Assembly (NCBI RefSeq): GCF_947387555.1
Contig: NZ_CANDNZ010000014.1
Coordinates: 91,085 to 155,084 of the forward strand
Source: Thalassomonas sp. RHCl1
GTDB lineage: Bacteria > Pseudomonadota > Gammaproteobacteria > Enterobacterales > Alteromonadaceae
Reading direction: 5' to 3'
Length of the DNA: 64,000 bases
Below the pieces are notes generated by a model, which had not been told where the DNA came from, did no database searches, and saw only the letters and a program-made list of their open reading frames with translations. Positions 54,647 through 63,461 of the stretch are shown piece after piece; positions within the stretch are counted from its first letter, which is position 1, and every line of letters starts with the position of its first letter. A program made the translations under genes and the position numbers.

Positions 54647-55164
54647 TATTATAACTTTTCCTGATTTTAGCCTGCAAAAACAACGGCATCCCTGTTAACG
54701 GCGTGGCTCACGACGCCGTTGGCAGAATGTCTGTTCGGGCAATAAAATAACCACCCAAACTGACACTAAAACATCTGATGCAACCACTTATTGCAGGCTG
54801 TTTATAATTTCAAAAGCAACAACCGATGAGACAACACTCCCATAGATATGCTTTTGATTCCTTTGTTTAACTCCCTGGTCATTCCTTGTGAAAACCACTC
54901 AAAATCATCCCCTTTATTTTGAGCGCACCCTGACTGAATACGAGTAAAAACGTAGTTGAAAAAGTAAAGCGAAACCTGCCATATGCCGATATACCAATAC
55001 ATACAGGGATAGGCTTAATTGCTCACTTAATCAACGACGCAGATATTATTAAAACCTTCGTAGGAAAAATAAACACCTGTGACGGAATAGCTAAAATTCG
55101 AAACGGGAATGATGAAAATATCTTCTTGGAAATTAACAACCTATATTGAAAAATACCGAAAAGC
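54647..55164. other. Promoter/leader region of the toxin locus
   Basis: These 518 bases lie between the LysR gene and the first toxin-like gene. The proximal 150 bases share blocks with the DNA upstream of the second copy (TGCAGGCTGTT near 54792, as near 50523), so a common promoter is likely. No coding frame with a ribosome site is convincing. Confidence 0.45.
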
Positions 55165-56076
55165 CTAATGATAAATTTGCTCAATAATCGATTTTTGCGA
55201 CAAAATCTGCTGGTAATGCTCGATAAAACACCTCACTTTCAGTGGCACAAAATGATTCTGCGGATAGATAGCATGAATAGGAAATTCTAAAGGCTGGTAA
55301 TCAGCCATAATCGCAACCAAACGTCCCTGCGCCAGCTCTTTATGTACCAGCCACTTAGGCAATACCGCAACCCCTAAGTCGCCGAGCGCACATTCACGGA
55401 TCACATCCCCTGAACTCGACTTCATCACGCCGTTAATGGCCGCGGTTATTTCTTTCCCCCGGTAGGTAAAGTGCCAATGATTAAACCCTTTCCGTTTGCT
55501 GAATAACAGGCATTGGTGATACTGTAAATCCTCAACTTTTTCGGGCATGCCCCAGGTTTTGAGATAACCCGGACTTGCGACTATCACCCGTTGGCAGGCA
55601 GCAATTTTCCGGGCAATTAAGTTAGAGTCTTCCAGTTTGCCGATACGTATGGCAACATCCAGCCCTTCGCTGATCATATCCACCTTATGCCCGATCAAGC
55701 TGACATCAAGATGAATATCCGGGTATTTCTTTTTAAAATCAGGCAAAAATGGCACGATATATAAGCGGCCAAAACTATCCGGCAGGCTCACCCTTAAATT
55801 CCCTCTGGGTTGTAAACTAAATTCCTTTACCTGGGCTTCGGCGGTATCCAGCTCCTTTAATATTGACAGGCAATCACTGTAATATTGTGAACCGGCTTCC
55901 GTAAGCAGAATTTTTCTACAATTTCTGACAATCAGCTTAGTGCCCAAACTCGCTTCCAGTGCCGCCATCCTCTTACTGACGGAAGACTGGGTCATTTCCA
56001 TATCTGCGGCAACAGCAGTAAAACTGCTCAGTTGCACAATACGCACAAAAACTTTCATTGATAAAAAACGGTCCAT
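55165..56076 (-). CDS. LysR-family transcriptional regulator
   Basis: The 303-residue protein has a winged-helix DNA-binding domain at 1-60 (SFTAVAADMEMTQSSVSKRMAALEASLGTKL). A two-lobed effector domain follows (RGNLRVSLPDSFGRLYIVPFL, DVAIRIGKLEDSNLIARKI). It resembles the CrgA/DsdC-like subgroup that acts on small-molecule coinducers. It is transcribed toward the toxin locus with a 518-base gap, so it may control that locus or the divergent LruC gene; which is not decidable. Confidence 0.93.
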   Translation of the reverse strand: MDRFLSMKVFVRIVQLSSFTAVAADMEMTQSSVSKRMAALEASLGTKLIVRNCRKILLTEAGSQYYSDCLSILKELDTAEAQVKEFSLQPRGNLRVSLPDSFGRLYIVPFLPDFKKKYPDIHLDVSLIGHKVDMISEGLDVAIRIGKLEDSNLIARKIAACQRVIVASPGYLKTWGMPEKVEDLQYHQCLLFSKRKGFNHWHFTYRGKEITAAINGVMKSSSGDVIRECALGDLGVAVLPKWLVHKELAQGRLVAIMADYQPLEFPIHAIYPQNHFVPLKVRCFIEHYQQILSQKSIIEQIYH

Positions 56077-56508
56077 TGCTACTCCTGCTTATTCCATTAA
56101 CATATACAGTATTCGGTATACCTTATATCCCTTATTAACGGTTATATAACACCATAAAGTCATCACAACAGTATACTTTTATATCACAAATTGATCACAA
56201 CTTTGCCAACACCCACACCATAACAAGCATAAAGACAACAGTAAGCAATCACCAACAACAATACTGTCAACAGCAAAAATCAATATAAAAGAGCAAACTT
56301 AAGCATGACAGCAAGGCTTACCGTCAGTTAAAGCTTTCTTGAGCTCTGCTTACAGCCTACGAAATGGAAATAATTGCAGTCTGCAATGCAAGTTGCCATT
56401 TTACCGGAAAGCAAAGCCATCACCCTCACAAAAAAAACATAAAAACAACAACTTAAGACTTGGCCCGCCATTTGAAAGACAAAACTATTCAATTTAAGGA
56501 GTATGGCT
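56077..56508. other. Divergent intergenic region LysR / LruC
   Basis: This 432-base region holds the promoters of both divergent genes and is the most likely binding site of the LysR regulator. I see no perfect T-N11-A palindrome that I would call with confidence, and no RNA gene. Confidence 0.35.
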
Positions 56509-58686
56509 ATGATGTATCGTTTGCTATTAATGGTTTTAATATTCATTGTTATCACGACCGGGATAAAGGCAGCCCCCTTTAGCCATTGCCCCAGCAAAGC
56601 CTTTTTATTTCAAGGCAAGCCGGTCACCAGTTATGGCGTCAACCTGGTCACCGGCAGCTATGAGATGATAGAAGATGATCCCGGTATGCATGCCAATATT
56701 AACGGGCTGGGCTTTAACGAAACCGACAGGTATCTGTACGGTTTTAATACCACGAATTTCCAGATGGTACGTCTGGGCAGCGACTTTCAAATTGAAACAT
56801 TAAACCTCAGCGGTCTGCCTGCACAAACCACCTTTTATGTCGGTGATGTTGCCAACCATATTTATTACCTGTACCGGAAAAGCACCGGCTTTTATAAAGT
56901 AGATCTTAGCCCGTTAGACGGTGACAGCAGCGCACCGCTAACTGCCGAGCTGATCACTGCCGATGCCGGGGTACGATTAACGGACTTTGCCTTTCACCCA
57001 AACGATAAAAAGCTATATGGGGTAGATAACAACAGCGGCATTTTATATCAGTTTAACCCGGATAACGGCAATGCCCTCGCCATCGGCAATACCGGCGAAA
57101 CCGGCACCTTCGGCGCAGTTTATTTTGATGTGAACGGTTACTTTTATTTATCCCGTAATCAGGACGGGCAGATATACCGCATCGATTTATCTTCGTTAAC
57201 GCAAAGTACCAGTTCAGCAGAGCTGATGGCTGTTAATGTCGAAGCGGTCAAATTCGCCGACGGCCCCAGCTCCAATCAAAATGACGGCGCCCGCTGTGCC
57301 AGTGCACCGCTGATTGATACCGATACCGAGTCTACTATCGATTTTGGCGATGCCCCCGCCAGTTATGGCACTACCTTGGCAGATAACGGCGCCCGGCATT
57401 TACTCGACGGTGAAACCTACTTAGGCTTAACAGCTCCAGACGGCGATTATGACGGGTACACCGGCTCTGATTCCGACGACACCAGCCAGGTTAACGGCCA
57501 AAGTTATGACGATGAAGACGGGGTTAACTTTGTCACCGCCCTGGAAATTGGTCTCGACGCCGTGATCCGTGTTTATGCCTCCAATAACGGAGTATTAAAT
57601 GCCTGGTTTGACTGGAACCGTGACGGTGATTTCGACGATGAAAACGAGCAAAGCTTTACCGACATCCAATTAACCGCCGGTTATAATAATCTGGCCCTGC
57701 GCATCCCCGACGGCGCCATTGAGGGCGGCAGCTGGAGCCGGTTCAGGTTCAGCCAGCAAAGCGGCTTAAGCTACAGCGGCGGCAGCAGCAGCGGAGAAGT
57801 GGAAGATCATGCCATCAATATTTCCCGACCGGATATCAGCTATCGCCATTATCCCGGGGAAAACAGCTGGGTAACTCTGGCTTATGAAGATAAATGGCCG
57901 GAAACCGACGACTATGACATGAATGATGTGGTTTTTCGCTACCGCATCACAGAAGTGATACGTGAAAACAAGGTGATCCGCGTCGATATTTCTGGTCAGT
58001 TGCAGGCGTTGGGAGCCGAATACCACAGCGGGTTTGCCATACAATTACCCAATATTGCCAGCAGCAATGTCAATCCGCTAACCCTGCGATTATTACACAA
58101 CAATATCAGGCAAGCCTATAGCGGCACCAATGGCGCCGATACTTATGACATCCTCGAATCCGGCACCAGCAATGCGGTCATAGCGATCAGCCAGGATCTG
58201 TGGCAGCATGCCGATAGCATTTGCCGCTTTTTCCGCAGTGAAATAGGCTGCGATCAAGCCACCAGCTTTAATTTTCAGGTCAGCATCCCGTTTATCACGC
58301 CGGTAGCCTTAAGCGAAATGCCGGCGGCTCCCTACGACCCTTTTATTTTCGGCACCCCGGGCCTCTACCACGGCGATATTTTCAACTATCAACCGGGGCG
58401 TGAGCTGGAAATCCATTTAGCCGATAAGCCGCCGACAGAAAAATTCAACCCCGGTTATTTCGGTCTGGGCGACGATACCAGCGACATCGCCAGCGGGCGT
58501 TATTTCCGCAACGCGAATAACCTGCCCTGGGCACTTGAAGTGGTTGATCAGTGGCAATGGCCGAGCGAGCGAAAAACCATTTTACAGGCCTACCCGCAAT
58601 TTCGGCAGTTTGCCGAATCAAAAGGCAGATCCGCCACCAGCTGGTTTGATGCCGATCAGTCGGACAGCCAGTACCTTTTTCATTAA
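56509..58686 (+). CDS. LruC-domain exported protein
   Basis: The 725-residue product runs from ATG 56509, seven bases after AAGGAG; ATG 56503 is too close. The signal peptide ends near IKA. About 20-260 resembles DUF6923-type propeller repeats (FNETDRYLYGFNTTNF, NDKKLYGVDNNSG). A GEVED-type domain follows (WFDWNRDGDFDDE, SGEVEDHAIN). The C-terminal LruC domain carries WVTLAYEDKWPETDDYDMND, SGFAIQLPN and ATSWFDADQSDSQYLF. LruC domains are known from surface-exposed bacterial lipoproteins; function is not established. It is followed 22 bases later by a small lipoprotein gene. Confidence 0.88.
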   Translation: MMYRLLLMVLIFIVITTGIKAAPFSHCPSKAFLFQGKPVTSYGVNLVTGSYEMIEDDPGMHANINGLGFNETDRYLYGFNTTNFQMVRLGSDFQIETLNLSGLPAQTTFYVGDVANHIYYLYRKSTGFYKVDLSPLDGDSSAPLTAELITADAGVRLTDFAFHPNDKKLYGVDNNSGILYQFNPDNGNALAIGNTGETGTFGAVYFDVNGYFYLSRNQDGQIYRIDLSSLTQSTSSAELMAVNVEAVKFADGPSSNQNDGARCASAPLIDTDTESTIDFGDAPASYGTTLADNGARHLLDGETYLGLTAPDGDYDGYTGSDSDDTSQVNGQSYDDEDGVNFVTALEIGLDAVIRVYASNNGVLNAWFDWNRDGDFDDENEQSFTDIQLTAGYNNLALRIPDGAIEGGSWSRFRFSQQSGLSYSGGSSSGEVEDHAINISRPDISYRHYPGENSWVTLAYEDKWPETDDYDMNDVVFRYRITEVIRENKVIRVDISGQLQALGAEYHSGFAIQLPNIASSNVNPLTLRLLHNNIRQAYSGTNGADTYDILESGTSNAVIAISQDLWQHADSICRFFRSEIGCDQATSFNFQVSIPFITPVALSEMPAAPYDPFIFGTPGLYHGDIFNYQPGRELEIHLADKPPTEKFNPGYFGLGDDTSDIASGRYFRNANNLPWALEVVDQWQWPSERKTILQAYPQFRQFAESKGRSATSWFDADQSDSQYLFH

Positions 58687-58708
58687 CAGCGCCGTCAACG
58701 GAGGTTTT

Positions 58709-59221
58709 ATGAGTTTACTTAATACCACAGACAAACAAACGAAACAGTGGCCTTTCAACCTGATTTTCCCCTGCCTGTGGGCTGGGATGATCAGCGCCTG
58801 CGGTGGCGGAGGTGGCGGCTCGGACAGTGAAAGTAATGTGACCCCGACACCGGCTGAAAACATCATCATAGAACAGGAAGAAACCCCTGATCCTGTCAGT
58901 GAGTTAAAAAGCCTGGTGATTGATGATGATTTTAGCTTTACCACAAAAACGCAAGTCAGCTTAACCGTCACGCTTGATGAGTATGCCGGGCAGAGGGCTT
59001 ATGTTTCTTTATATAGCGATTACCGGCAACTGCCCTCGGGTGAATATTACCCCATAGCCGACAGCCGGGTTGTCGCCGGTAATTTACAGCAAGGACAATT
59101 TAATCAGGAGTTTACCCATTTAAGCCAACAACCAACCTATCTGGCAGAAGTATGGCTTTATGATCTGAGCCCGCCGCAACAAAGGGAGTTAACCTTGAAT
59201 GAGAATACCTTAAGCTGGTAA
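58709..59221 (+). CDS. Small lipoprotein, partner of the LruC-domain protein
   Basis: The 170-residue product runs from ATG 58709 behind ACGGAGG. A signal peptide with lipobox ISACGGGGGG (Cys about 31) precedes a Thr/Pro/Glu-rich linker. A small beta domain follows (VSLTVTLDEYAGQRAYVSLYSDY, QPTYLAEVWLYD). Similar LruC-plus-small-lipoprotein pairs suggest a joint envelope role. No family name is recognised. Confidence 0.8.
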   Translation: MSLLNTTDKQTKQWPFNLIFPCLWAGMISACGGGGGGSDSESNVTPTPAENIIIEQEETPDPVSELKSLVIDDDFSFTTKTQVSLTVTLDEYAGQRAYVSLYSDYRQLPSGEYYPIADSRVVAGNLQQGQFNQEFTHLSQQPTYLAEVWLYDLSPPQQRELTLNENTLSW

Positions 59222-59310
59222 GCAGGATAAAAATAACAAGCAAATAATAACAAGTACAAAGTTTTGAAGTAGTTTTATGAGCCGAAACTACTTCGATTTT
59301 TCTTACTGCT

Positions 59311-59639
59311 TTATGCTGACGACGTCACTTTATTAATGGTAGCCAAAGCAACCGCCACCAGGGGTTCTCCCAAAGCCGGTCTGACATAATTCACTTTATA
59401 CTCAGAAGTCACACAGTTACCAAACACAGAAGTTGCGGCATAGCTAATACAGTTATCGGCAAGATAACTGACCACACCGCCATGGACAAAGCCATGGTTT
59501 TGCTTAAGCTCATGGCGTATAGCTAAGCTCAGCCCGGCATTGCCCTCGGTTAACAGGGTTAATCTCGCGCCTAATAACTAAAAGGCTGCTCTTTTAAAAT
59601 TTGTTGGCCGTATTCGAATAGCTCATGGTTAACTGTCAA
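59311..59639 (-). pseudogene. PaaI-type thioesterase with a -1 frameshift
   Basis: The TTG at 59639 follows GGGGAG and opens a frame ending QQILKEQPFSY-stop. The rest of the hotdog domain continues in another frame from LLGARLTLLTEGNAG to HGFVHGGVVSYLADN and the stop at 59311. The joint lies near 59576, where one base is missing compared with the PFSxLLGA pattern of the family. The total length of 329 bases is one short of a multiple of three. The catalytic region HGFVHGGVVSYLADN is intact, so the lesion looks recent, or is a sequencing error. Confidence 0.75.
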
Positions 59640-59652
59640 AAAATCTCCCCAA

Positions 59653-59904
59653 TTACCCTTTATTAGCTTTACCGGCAAGCAAAGGATGCACACCCACCTG
59701 GAGTTGTTGCTCAATACTGTCAAGACGGCTTTGTATTTTATCAGCGCCCGTTTTCATTGCAGAAACCTGCATTTTTAACTGGCTCACCTGGTTGTGTAAA
59801 AGCTGATTCTGCGCCGTAACCTGATGATTGCTGTACAGCAGAGCAGCCAATACCACAAGCAGCAAAGTGACAACTAAAGTGTTCACGCTAAGTAGTTTAT
59901 TCAT
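59653..59904 (-). CDS. Small membrane protein with coiled coil
   Basis: The 83-residue protein has an N-terminal membrane helix (about 8-26), then a heptad-patterned helix (LLHNQVSQLKMQVSAM, SRLDSIEQQLQ). It lies 13 bases upstream of the thioesterase pseudogene, so the two formed an operon. No family name is recognised. Confidence 0.65.
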   Translation of the reverse strand: MNKLLSVNTLVVTLLLVVLAALLYSNHQVTAQNQLLHNQVSQLKMQVSAMKTGADKIQSRLDSIEQQLQVGVHPLLAGKANKG

Positions 59905-60218
59905 TTTATCTCCTTATTTTTTAGTGGTAAAAATCCCCCTGTTTATTAAGTCGTTTTACCCGGCTAAAAAGTTTATTCAATGTTCACTTTTTTCAGCGAA
60001 TTTTCTCAGCCGACACCTTCCTGATATATCCGTCAGGAAATAAGACTAGAAAAGAGCAAATTCCAGCCATTAAGTTCACCAAACAGGGCTATCTTCACCC
60101 GTTTATTGATTTACTTCAAAGGCACTGCAAATGGCATTTGATCGTATCGGCTCAGAAGTTAGTATCTGTTTACTTACTACTTTTTTCATTACACAACGGC
60201 CAGTTTGGAGATACGATC
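59905..60218. other. Divergent intergenic region
   Basis: This 314-base region holds the promoters of the small membrane protein gene and the SbnA-like gene. I see no conserved operator or RNA gene. Confidence 0.35.
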
Positions 60219-61208
60219 ATGAAGGACAATATAGGTTCCTGCGTTGGGAATACTCCCATCGTAAGGCTGTCAAAACTATTCAAATACAGCAAAGTTGAAG
60301 TTTTGGCAAAAATGGAATTACTCAATCCGGGCGGCAGTATTAAAGACAGACCGGCAAAATATATGCTGGAGCAAGGACTTAAATCAGGCAAAATTAACGA
60401 AAACAGCCATATCATAGAAAGTTCATCCGGCGACATGGCACTGGCACTGGCAATGCAGTGTAAACTGCACGGCCTGGCCTTCACCGCGGTAGTGGATCCG
60501 CAAATTCCTGCCAATAACCTGAAAATGCTCAAGCTGTACGGTGCCAATGTTATCCAGGTGAAAGAAAGGGATGAGAACAACCACTATTTGCTGACGCGGA
60601 TAAAAACCGTAAAATCACTGGAAAAAGCCATCCCCAATGCCGTCTGGTTGAACCAGTATAGCAACCCCCATAATTGGCAAAGTCATTTTTACGGCGAAGG
60701 CGAAGAAATTATCCGCCAGGTTGACAGCCCCCTTGACTACCTGATTATGGATGCCAACACCTTAGGCGCCATGATGGGCATCTCCCGCCGCCTGAAGCAG
60801 GCATTCCCGGAACTGAAAATTATCTCGGTCCAAATCCGGGATTCGCTGCTTTTCCGCGAACCTTGCGGCCCCGGAGAAATTCCCGGGCTCGGCGAAGAAC
60901 GGGTGCCAAATGTGCTGGAACTGAGTGAAATAGACCGTATGGTGGATGTTGACGATTACGAGTCGGCATTGGCCTGTTATAATCTGCTTGACTACGAAAG
61001 CATATTCGCCGGCGCCTGTAGCGGCTCAGCCATCGCCGCCATCGAAAAATTATTGCCGGAGATCCCCGAAGGCAGCCGTATCTTAACCTTGTTGCCGGAC
61101 CACGGCGATCGCTACCTCGACTTTATTTATGACGACAGCTGGCAGCAAATGGCCAAAGAAAGGCACCTTGATACATTACCCGGCAGCAACAATGGCACAA
61201 ACGACTGA
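60219..61208 (+). CDS. SbnA-like PLP enzyme (cysteine synthase fold)
   Basis: The 329-residue product runs from ATG 60219 behind TTTGGAG; an earlier in-frame ATG adds 27 residues without homology. The fold-type II PLP features are PGGSIKDRPAKYM (Schiff-base Lys), SSSGDMALALAM, WLNQYSNPHNWQSH and IFAGACSGSAIAA. LLPDHGDRYLDFIYDDSW closes the domain. This is the pattern of SbnA, which joins O-phosphoserine and glutamate on the way to 2,3-diaminopropionate for siderophores. The usual SxSGN has Asp for Asn here. No sbnB partner or siderophore genes adjoin, so the real substrate is uncertain. Confidence 0.85.
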   Translation: MKDNIGSCVGNTPIVRLSKLFKYSKVEVLAKMELLNPGGSIKDRPAKYMLEQGLKSGKINENSHIIESSSGDMALALAMQCKLHGLAFTAVVDPQIPANNLKMLKLYGANVIQVKERDENNHYLLTRIKTVKSLEKAIPNAVWLNQYSNPHNWQSHFYGEGEEIIRQVDSPLDYLIMDANTLGAMMGISRRLKQAFPELKIISVQIRDSLLFREPCGPGEIPGLGEERVPNVLELSEIDRMVDVDDYESALACYNLLDYESIFAGACSGSAIAAIEKLLPEIPEGSRILTLLPDHGDRYLDFIYDDSWQQMAKERHLDTLPGSNNGTND

Positions 61209-61222
61209 CAGCAAGCGACCAT

Positions 61223-61266
61223 TAGCCCCCGAAAATAACTTAAGATTACAGTTATTTTCGGGCTAA
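61223..61266 (+). terminator. Stem-loop after the SbnA-like gene
   Basis: CCCGAAAATAACT (61228-61240) pairs perfectly with AGTTATTTTCGGG (61250-61262), extended by TTAGCC/GGCTAA with a small bulge. No T-run follows, so it may act as a 3' stabiliser or Rho-independent pause. Confidence 0.55.
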
Positions 61267-61540
61267 GCCTAAGTCTATTAGCCCCTCAACAATCACAAAA
61301 AATTCATACTTTCTACTTACCGCTAAAACCTTAGTTTTTATCACGCCTCACCCGCATTTTCTCTTTTGCACTTGGCTGGTACAGCAGAGAAATACTTGGT
61401 ATATTAGAATCTTGTTCGTGCTCACCCCGGCAGTTAAATATGCTTCCTTGCTAAAGGGCACGTAGCGTTTTATTGAGTGACAATGAATTATCAACGAACT
61501 CGGAGTTGATTATTTTTTATGGACGAAAAGGAGGATTGTC

Positions 61541-61627
61541 ATGAGCCCGCTTATATGTAAATTACGCCGCCTATACACATCAGCAAGCCAGCCTGGCGCA
61601 TTAAAAGGTATCCTGATATGCCTTTAA
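61541..61627 (+). CDS. Short leader ORF (28 aa) overlapping the glycosyltransferase start
   Basis: ATG 61541 has a near-perfect ribosome site (AAAGGAGG, six bases away). It codes for a 28-residue basic peptide, MSPLICKLRRLYTSASQPGA and eight more residues. Its stop (TAA 61625) lies inside the next gene, overlapping it by 10 bases. The glycosyltransferase itself has only a weak site, so translation is probably coupled through this leader. The region from 61209 to here shows no other gene. Confidence 0.6.
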   Translation: MSPLICKLRRLYTSASQPGALKGILICL

Positions 61628-62790
61628 TTTCCTCACAGCAGTTCCAACGGGCGAAACGCGTATTGTTTATGTCACCACTGGCGCTTGGCGATTTTCTCTA
61701 CCTAAAAACGTTTCTCGGTAAAATCAAAGCCGAATATCCGCATATAGAGCTGGATATCTGGCAGGACGATAATCGCAACAACAACCAAAGCTGGCGATTA
61801 TTACGTAGCCAAACCATAGAGCAATGGATCCAAGCGGAAACGGATTTTACCAGAAGCTATGGTTGCTGCGACTCAGCGGCCCGGCAACGACAGCAAATCA
61901 ACCGGGCGCAAAAGCTTAATTATGATCTGATTATTATTCAGGGCGGCAACCGGGGCCGACAATATTCGGCCCTCGCCAGGGAAATCAGTCCGGATGCCTT
62001 TATCGCCACCTATAAAGGCAGCAGCCGCTATTATGGCCTGTTAGACAAATGGGACTTTCGCCACAGCGATAAAACCTGTCAACTGAATAAAAAAGCCTTG
62101 CCTGAAAATTACCATGTAACCGACAGGTATTATCAGATCATACAGGCCATTTCAGGTATAACATTAACGTCCCCGGAGATGATGCCGACACTGAATCTTC
62201 CGCCATTGTCTGTATCCCGTGCTTCTACCTGGCTGATGAAACAATTTTCGGCTCCCGCCCGCCAAGGGCCGGTTATTTTTTTAAACCATTTATCAACCGA
62301 CAAAAAACGTGACTGGCAACAAAAGCAACTATTTGAATTGATTTATCAACTGGGTCAACTCAATCCCGATACCCGCTTCATTATCAATATCACCCAAGAT
62401 CATTTGGAAGAGATATCAAAGGCGGTACAATCAAGCCCGGAATTGCAACCGTTCCAAGTGGTAGTATTCACAGCACAGTCCCACTTTTTTGAGTTGCCTT
62501 CACTGATCGCCCAGGCCGATCTGGTGATCACCGTAGAAACCGCCATTATGCATTTTGCTGCCGCTACCAAACGCCCGCTCATTGCCATGATGCGGCAAAA
62601 AAAGCCTTACTGGGCACCACCAGCCAGCAAAACCACACAGGTCGTTTATACCAGCAAGAAAAAAGACCATATCAGTGATATCGACGTCGATGTCATAGTG
62701 AAGGCGGTTAACGCAATACAAAAAGAGCTTAGCCAAACGGTCTCTGCTGCCCCTGTGGTTTCCGAAGATAGCTCCCTCAAGCAGGCCTGA
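61618..62790 (+). CDS. Glycosyltransferase family 9 (heptosyltransferase-like)
   Basis: The 390-residue protein has MSPLALGDFLYLKTFLGKIK at the N-terminus, where GT9 enzymes have the GDxL motif. DLIIIQGGNRGRQYS lies in mid-chain. The second Rossmann domain has VIFLNHLSTDKKRDWQ, TRFIINITQD and LVITVETAIMHFAAATKRPLIAM, the classic GT9 donor-binding end. GT9 enzymes transfer ADP-heptose to lipid A core; here the acceptor sugar is unknown. It is an isolated gene, not in an LPS cluster in this window. Confidence 0.9.
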   Translation: MPLISSQQFQRAKRVLFMSPLALGDFLYLKTFLGKIKAEYPHIELDIWQDDNRNNNQSWRLLRSQTIEQWIQAETDFTRSYGCCDSAARQRQQINRAQKLNYDLIIIQGGNRGRQYSALAREISPDAFIATYKGSSRYYGLLDKWDFRHSDKTCQLNKKALPENYHVTDRYYQIIQAISGITLTSPEMMPTLNLPPLSVSRASTWLMKQFSAPARQGPVIFLNHLSTDKKRDWQQKQLFELIYQLGQLNPDTRFIINITQDHLEEISKAVQSSPELQPFQVVVFTAQSHFFELPSLIAQADLVITVETAIMHFAAATKRPLIAMMRQKKPYWAPPASKTTQVVYTSKKKDHISDIDVDVIVKAVNAIQKELSQTVSAAPVVSEDSSLKQA

Positions 62791-62894
62791 TGGGGAGCGG
62801 CTTTCACGAATGGGATAGCAAACAACAAAAGCAGCAGAGAAAACAAGATCTTGCAATGAAAAAGAACTATCCCTGACTTTGCCGGACATTAACT

Positions 62895-63251
62895 TTAAGT
62901 AGCACTTCCGTTAATCATTTTTCTTAACTGCATCCGCAATTCAGATGAAGTTGACAAGTCTACACACTGCATTACGGCAAGGTTGCGGTTATGTTTGCTG
63001 TTGTATGCTTCTTGTCGGTATAAATCAACAAACTCACGAATTGATTCATATACATTCAAACCATACTTTCCCTTTTGTAAATACGCTCCTGAAACATACG
63101 CGGCATCCTTCGAAAAAACAGAATCAGAATAAGCCTTGCTCAGGCAATACGACACTGCATATTTAAGTTCATCAGTATAAACAGGTTCTTCTTTGATTAC
63201 TGCACAGGAAGTACAAAGGAACATCAGGGAAATTATTATTCGAGCATCCAT
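62895..63251 (-). CDS. Tai4-like type VI immunity lipoprotein
   Basis: The 118-residue protein has a lipobox FLCTSC (Cys about 16). The mature domain shows YAVSYCLSKAY, AAYVSGAYLQKGKYGLNVYE, RNLAVMQCVDLSTSSELR and paired Cys residues, the layout of Tai4-family immunity proteins. These block Tae4 peptidoglycan amidases in the periplasm. Its start overlaps by 16 bases the end of an amidase remnant, typical effector-immunity coupling. Because the effector is truncated, this is an orphan immunity gene, which could still protect against neighbours. Confidence 0.75.
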   Translation of the reverse strand: MDARIIISLMFLCTSCAVIKEEPVYTDELKYAVSYCLSKAYSDSVFSKDAAYVSGAYLQKGKYGLNVYESIREFVDLYRQEAYNSKHNRNLAVMQCVDLSTSSELRMQLRKMINGSAT

Positions 63252-63372
63252 AACATCACCTTACTTGATTGTGGAAAATAGCATTTATCGGCACAAAAAT
63301 TACCGTCCCATAATGTTGCATGGCCTGAGGCATCATCCCAGATACTACTTTTCGTATATTTATATATTCCAG
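63236..63372 (-). pseudogene. Truncated Tae4-like type VI amidase effector
   Basis: A C-terminal fragment of about 44 residues reads GIYKYTKSSIWDDASGHATL, then WDGNFCADKCYF and SSKVMLWML. This is the Tae4 amidase C-terminal pattern, including the catalytic His in ASGH. The N-terminal half with the catalytic Cys is absent; its place is taken by the terminator and SymE-like gene upstream. The fragment cannot be an active amidase. Confidence 0.7.
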
Positions 63373-63408
63373 TACAGCTACTTAACAATAAGCTTTTAGC
63401 CAATTTTA

Positions 63409-63442
63409 AAGCTATTGTGCCTGGTTGCAGGCACAATAGCTT
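63409..63442 (-). terminator. 15-bp perfect stem-loop after the SymE-like gene
   Basis: AAGCTATTGTGCCTG (63409-63423) pairs perfectly with CAGGCACAATAGCTT (63428-63442) around a 4-base loop. It lies 20 bases past the stop of the SymE-like gene, followed on the minus strand by TTAAAATT. It most likely ends that transcript. Confidence 0.8.
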
Positions 63443-63461
63443 AGCTTTCTATTTCCCGGTT

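Noticed and set aside
54802..55002. 66-codon minus-strand frame upstream of the toxin locus
   Set aside because: It has no ribosome site and no signal or domain, and it overlaps the conserved promoter blocks.
63409..63442. Integron attC site suspected from the long perfect hairpin near small toxin-type genes
   Set aside because: No RYYYAAC / GTTRRRY core pair frames the hairpin, and it sits exactly where a terminator is expected.
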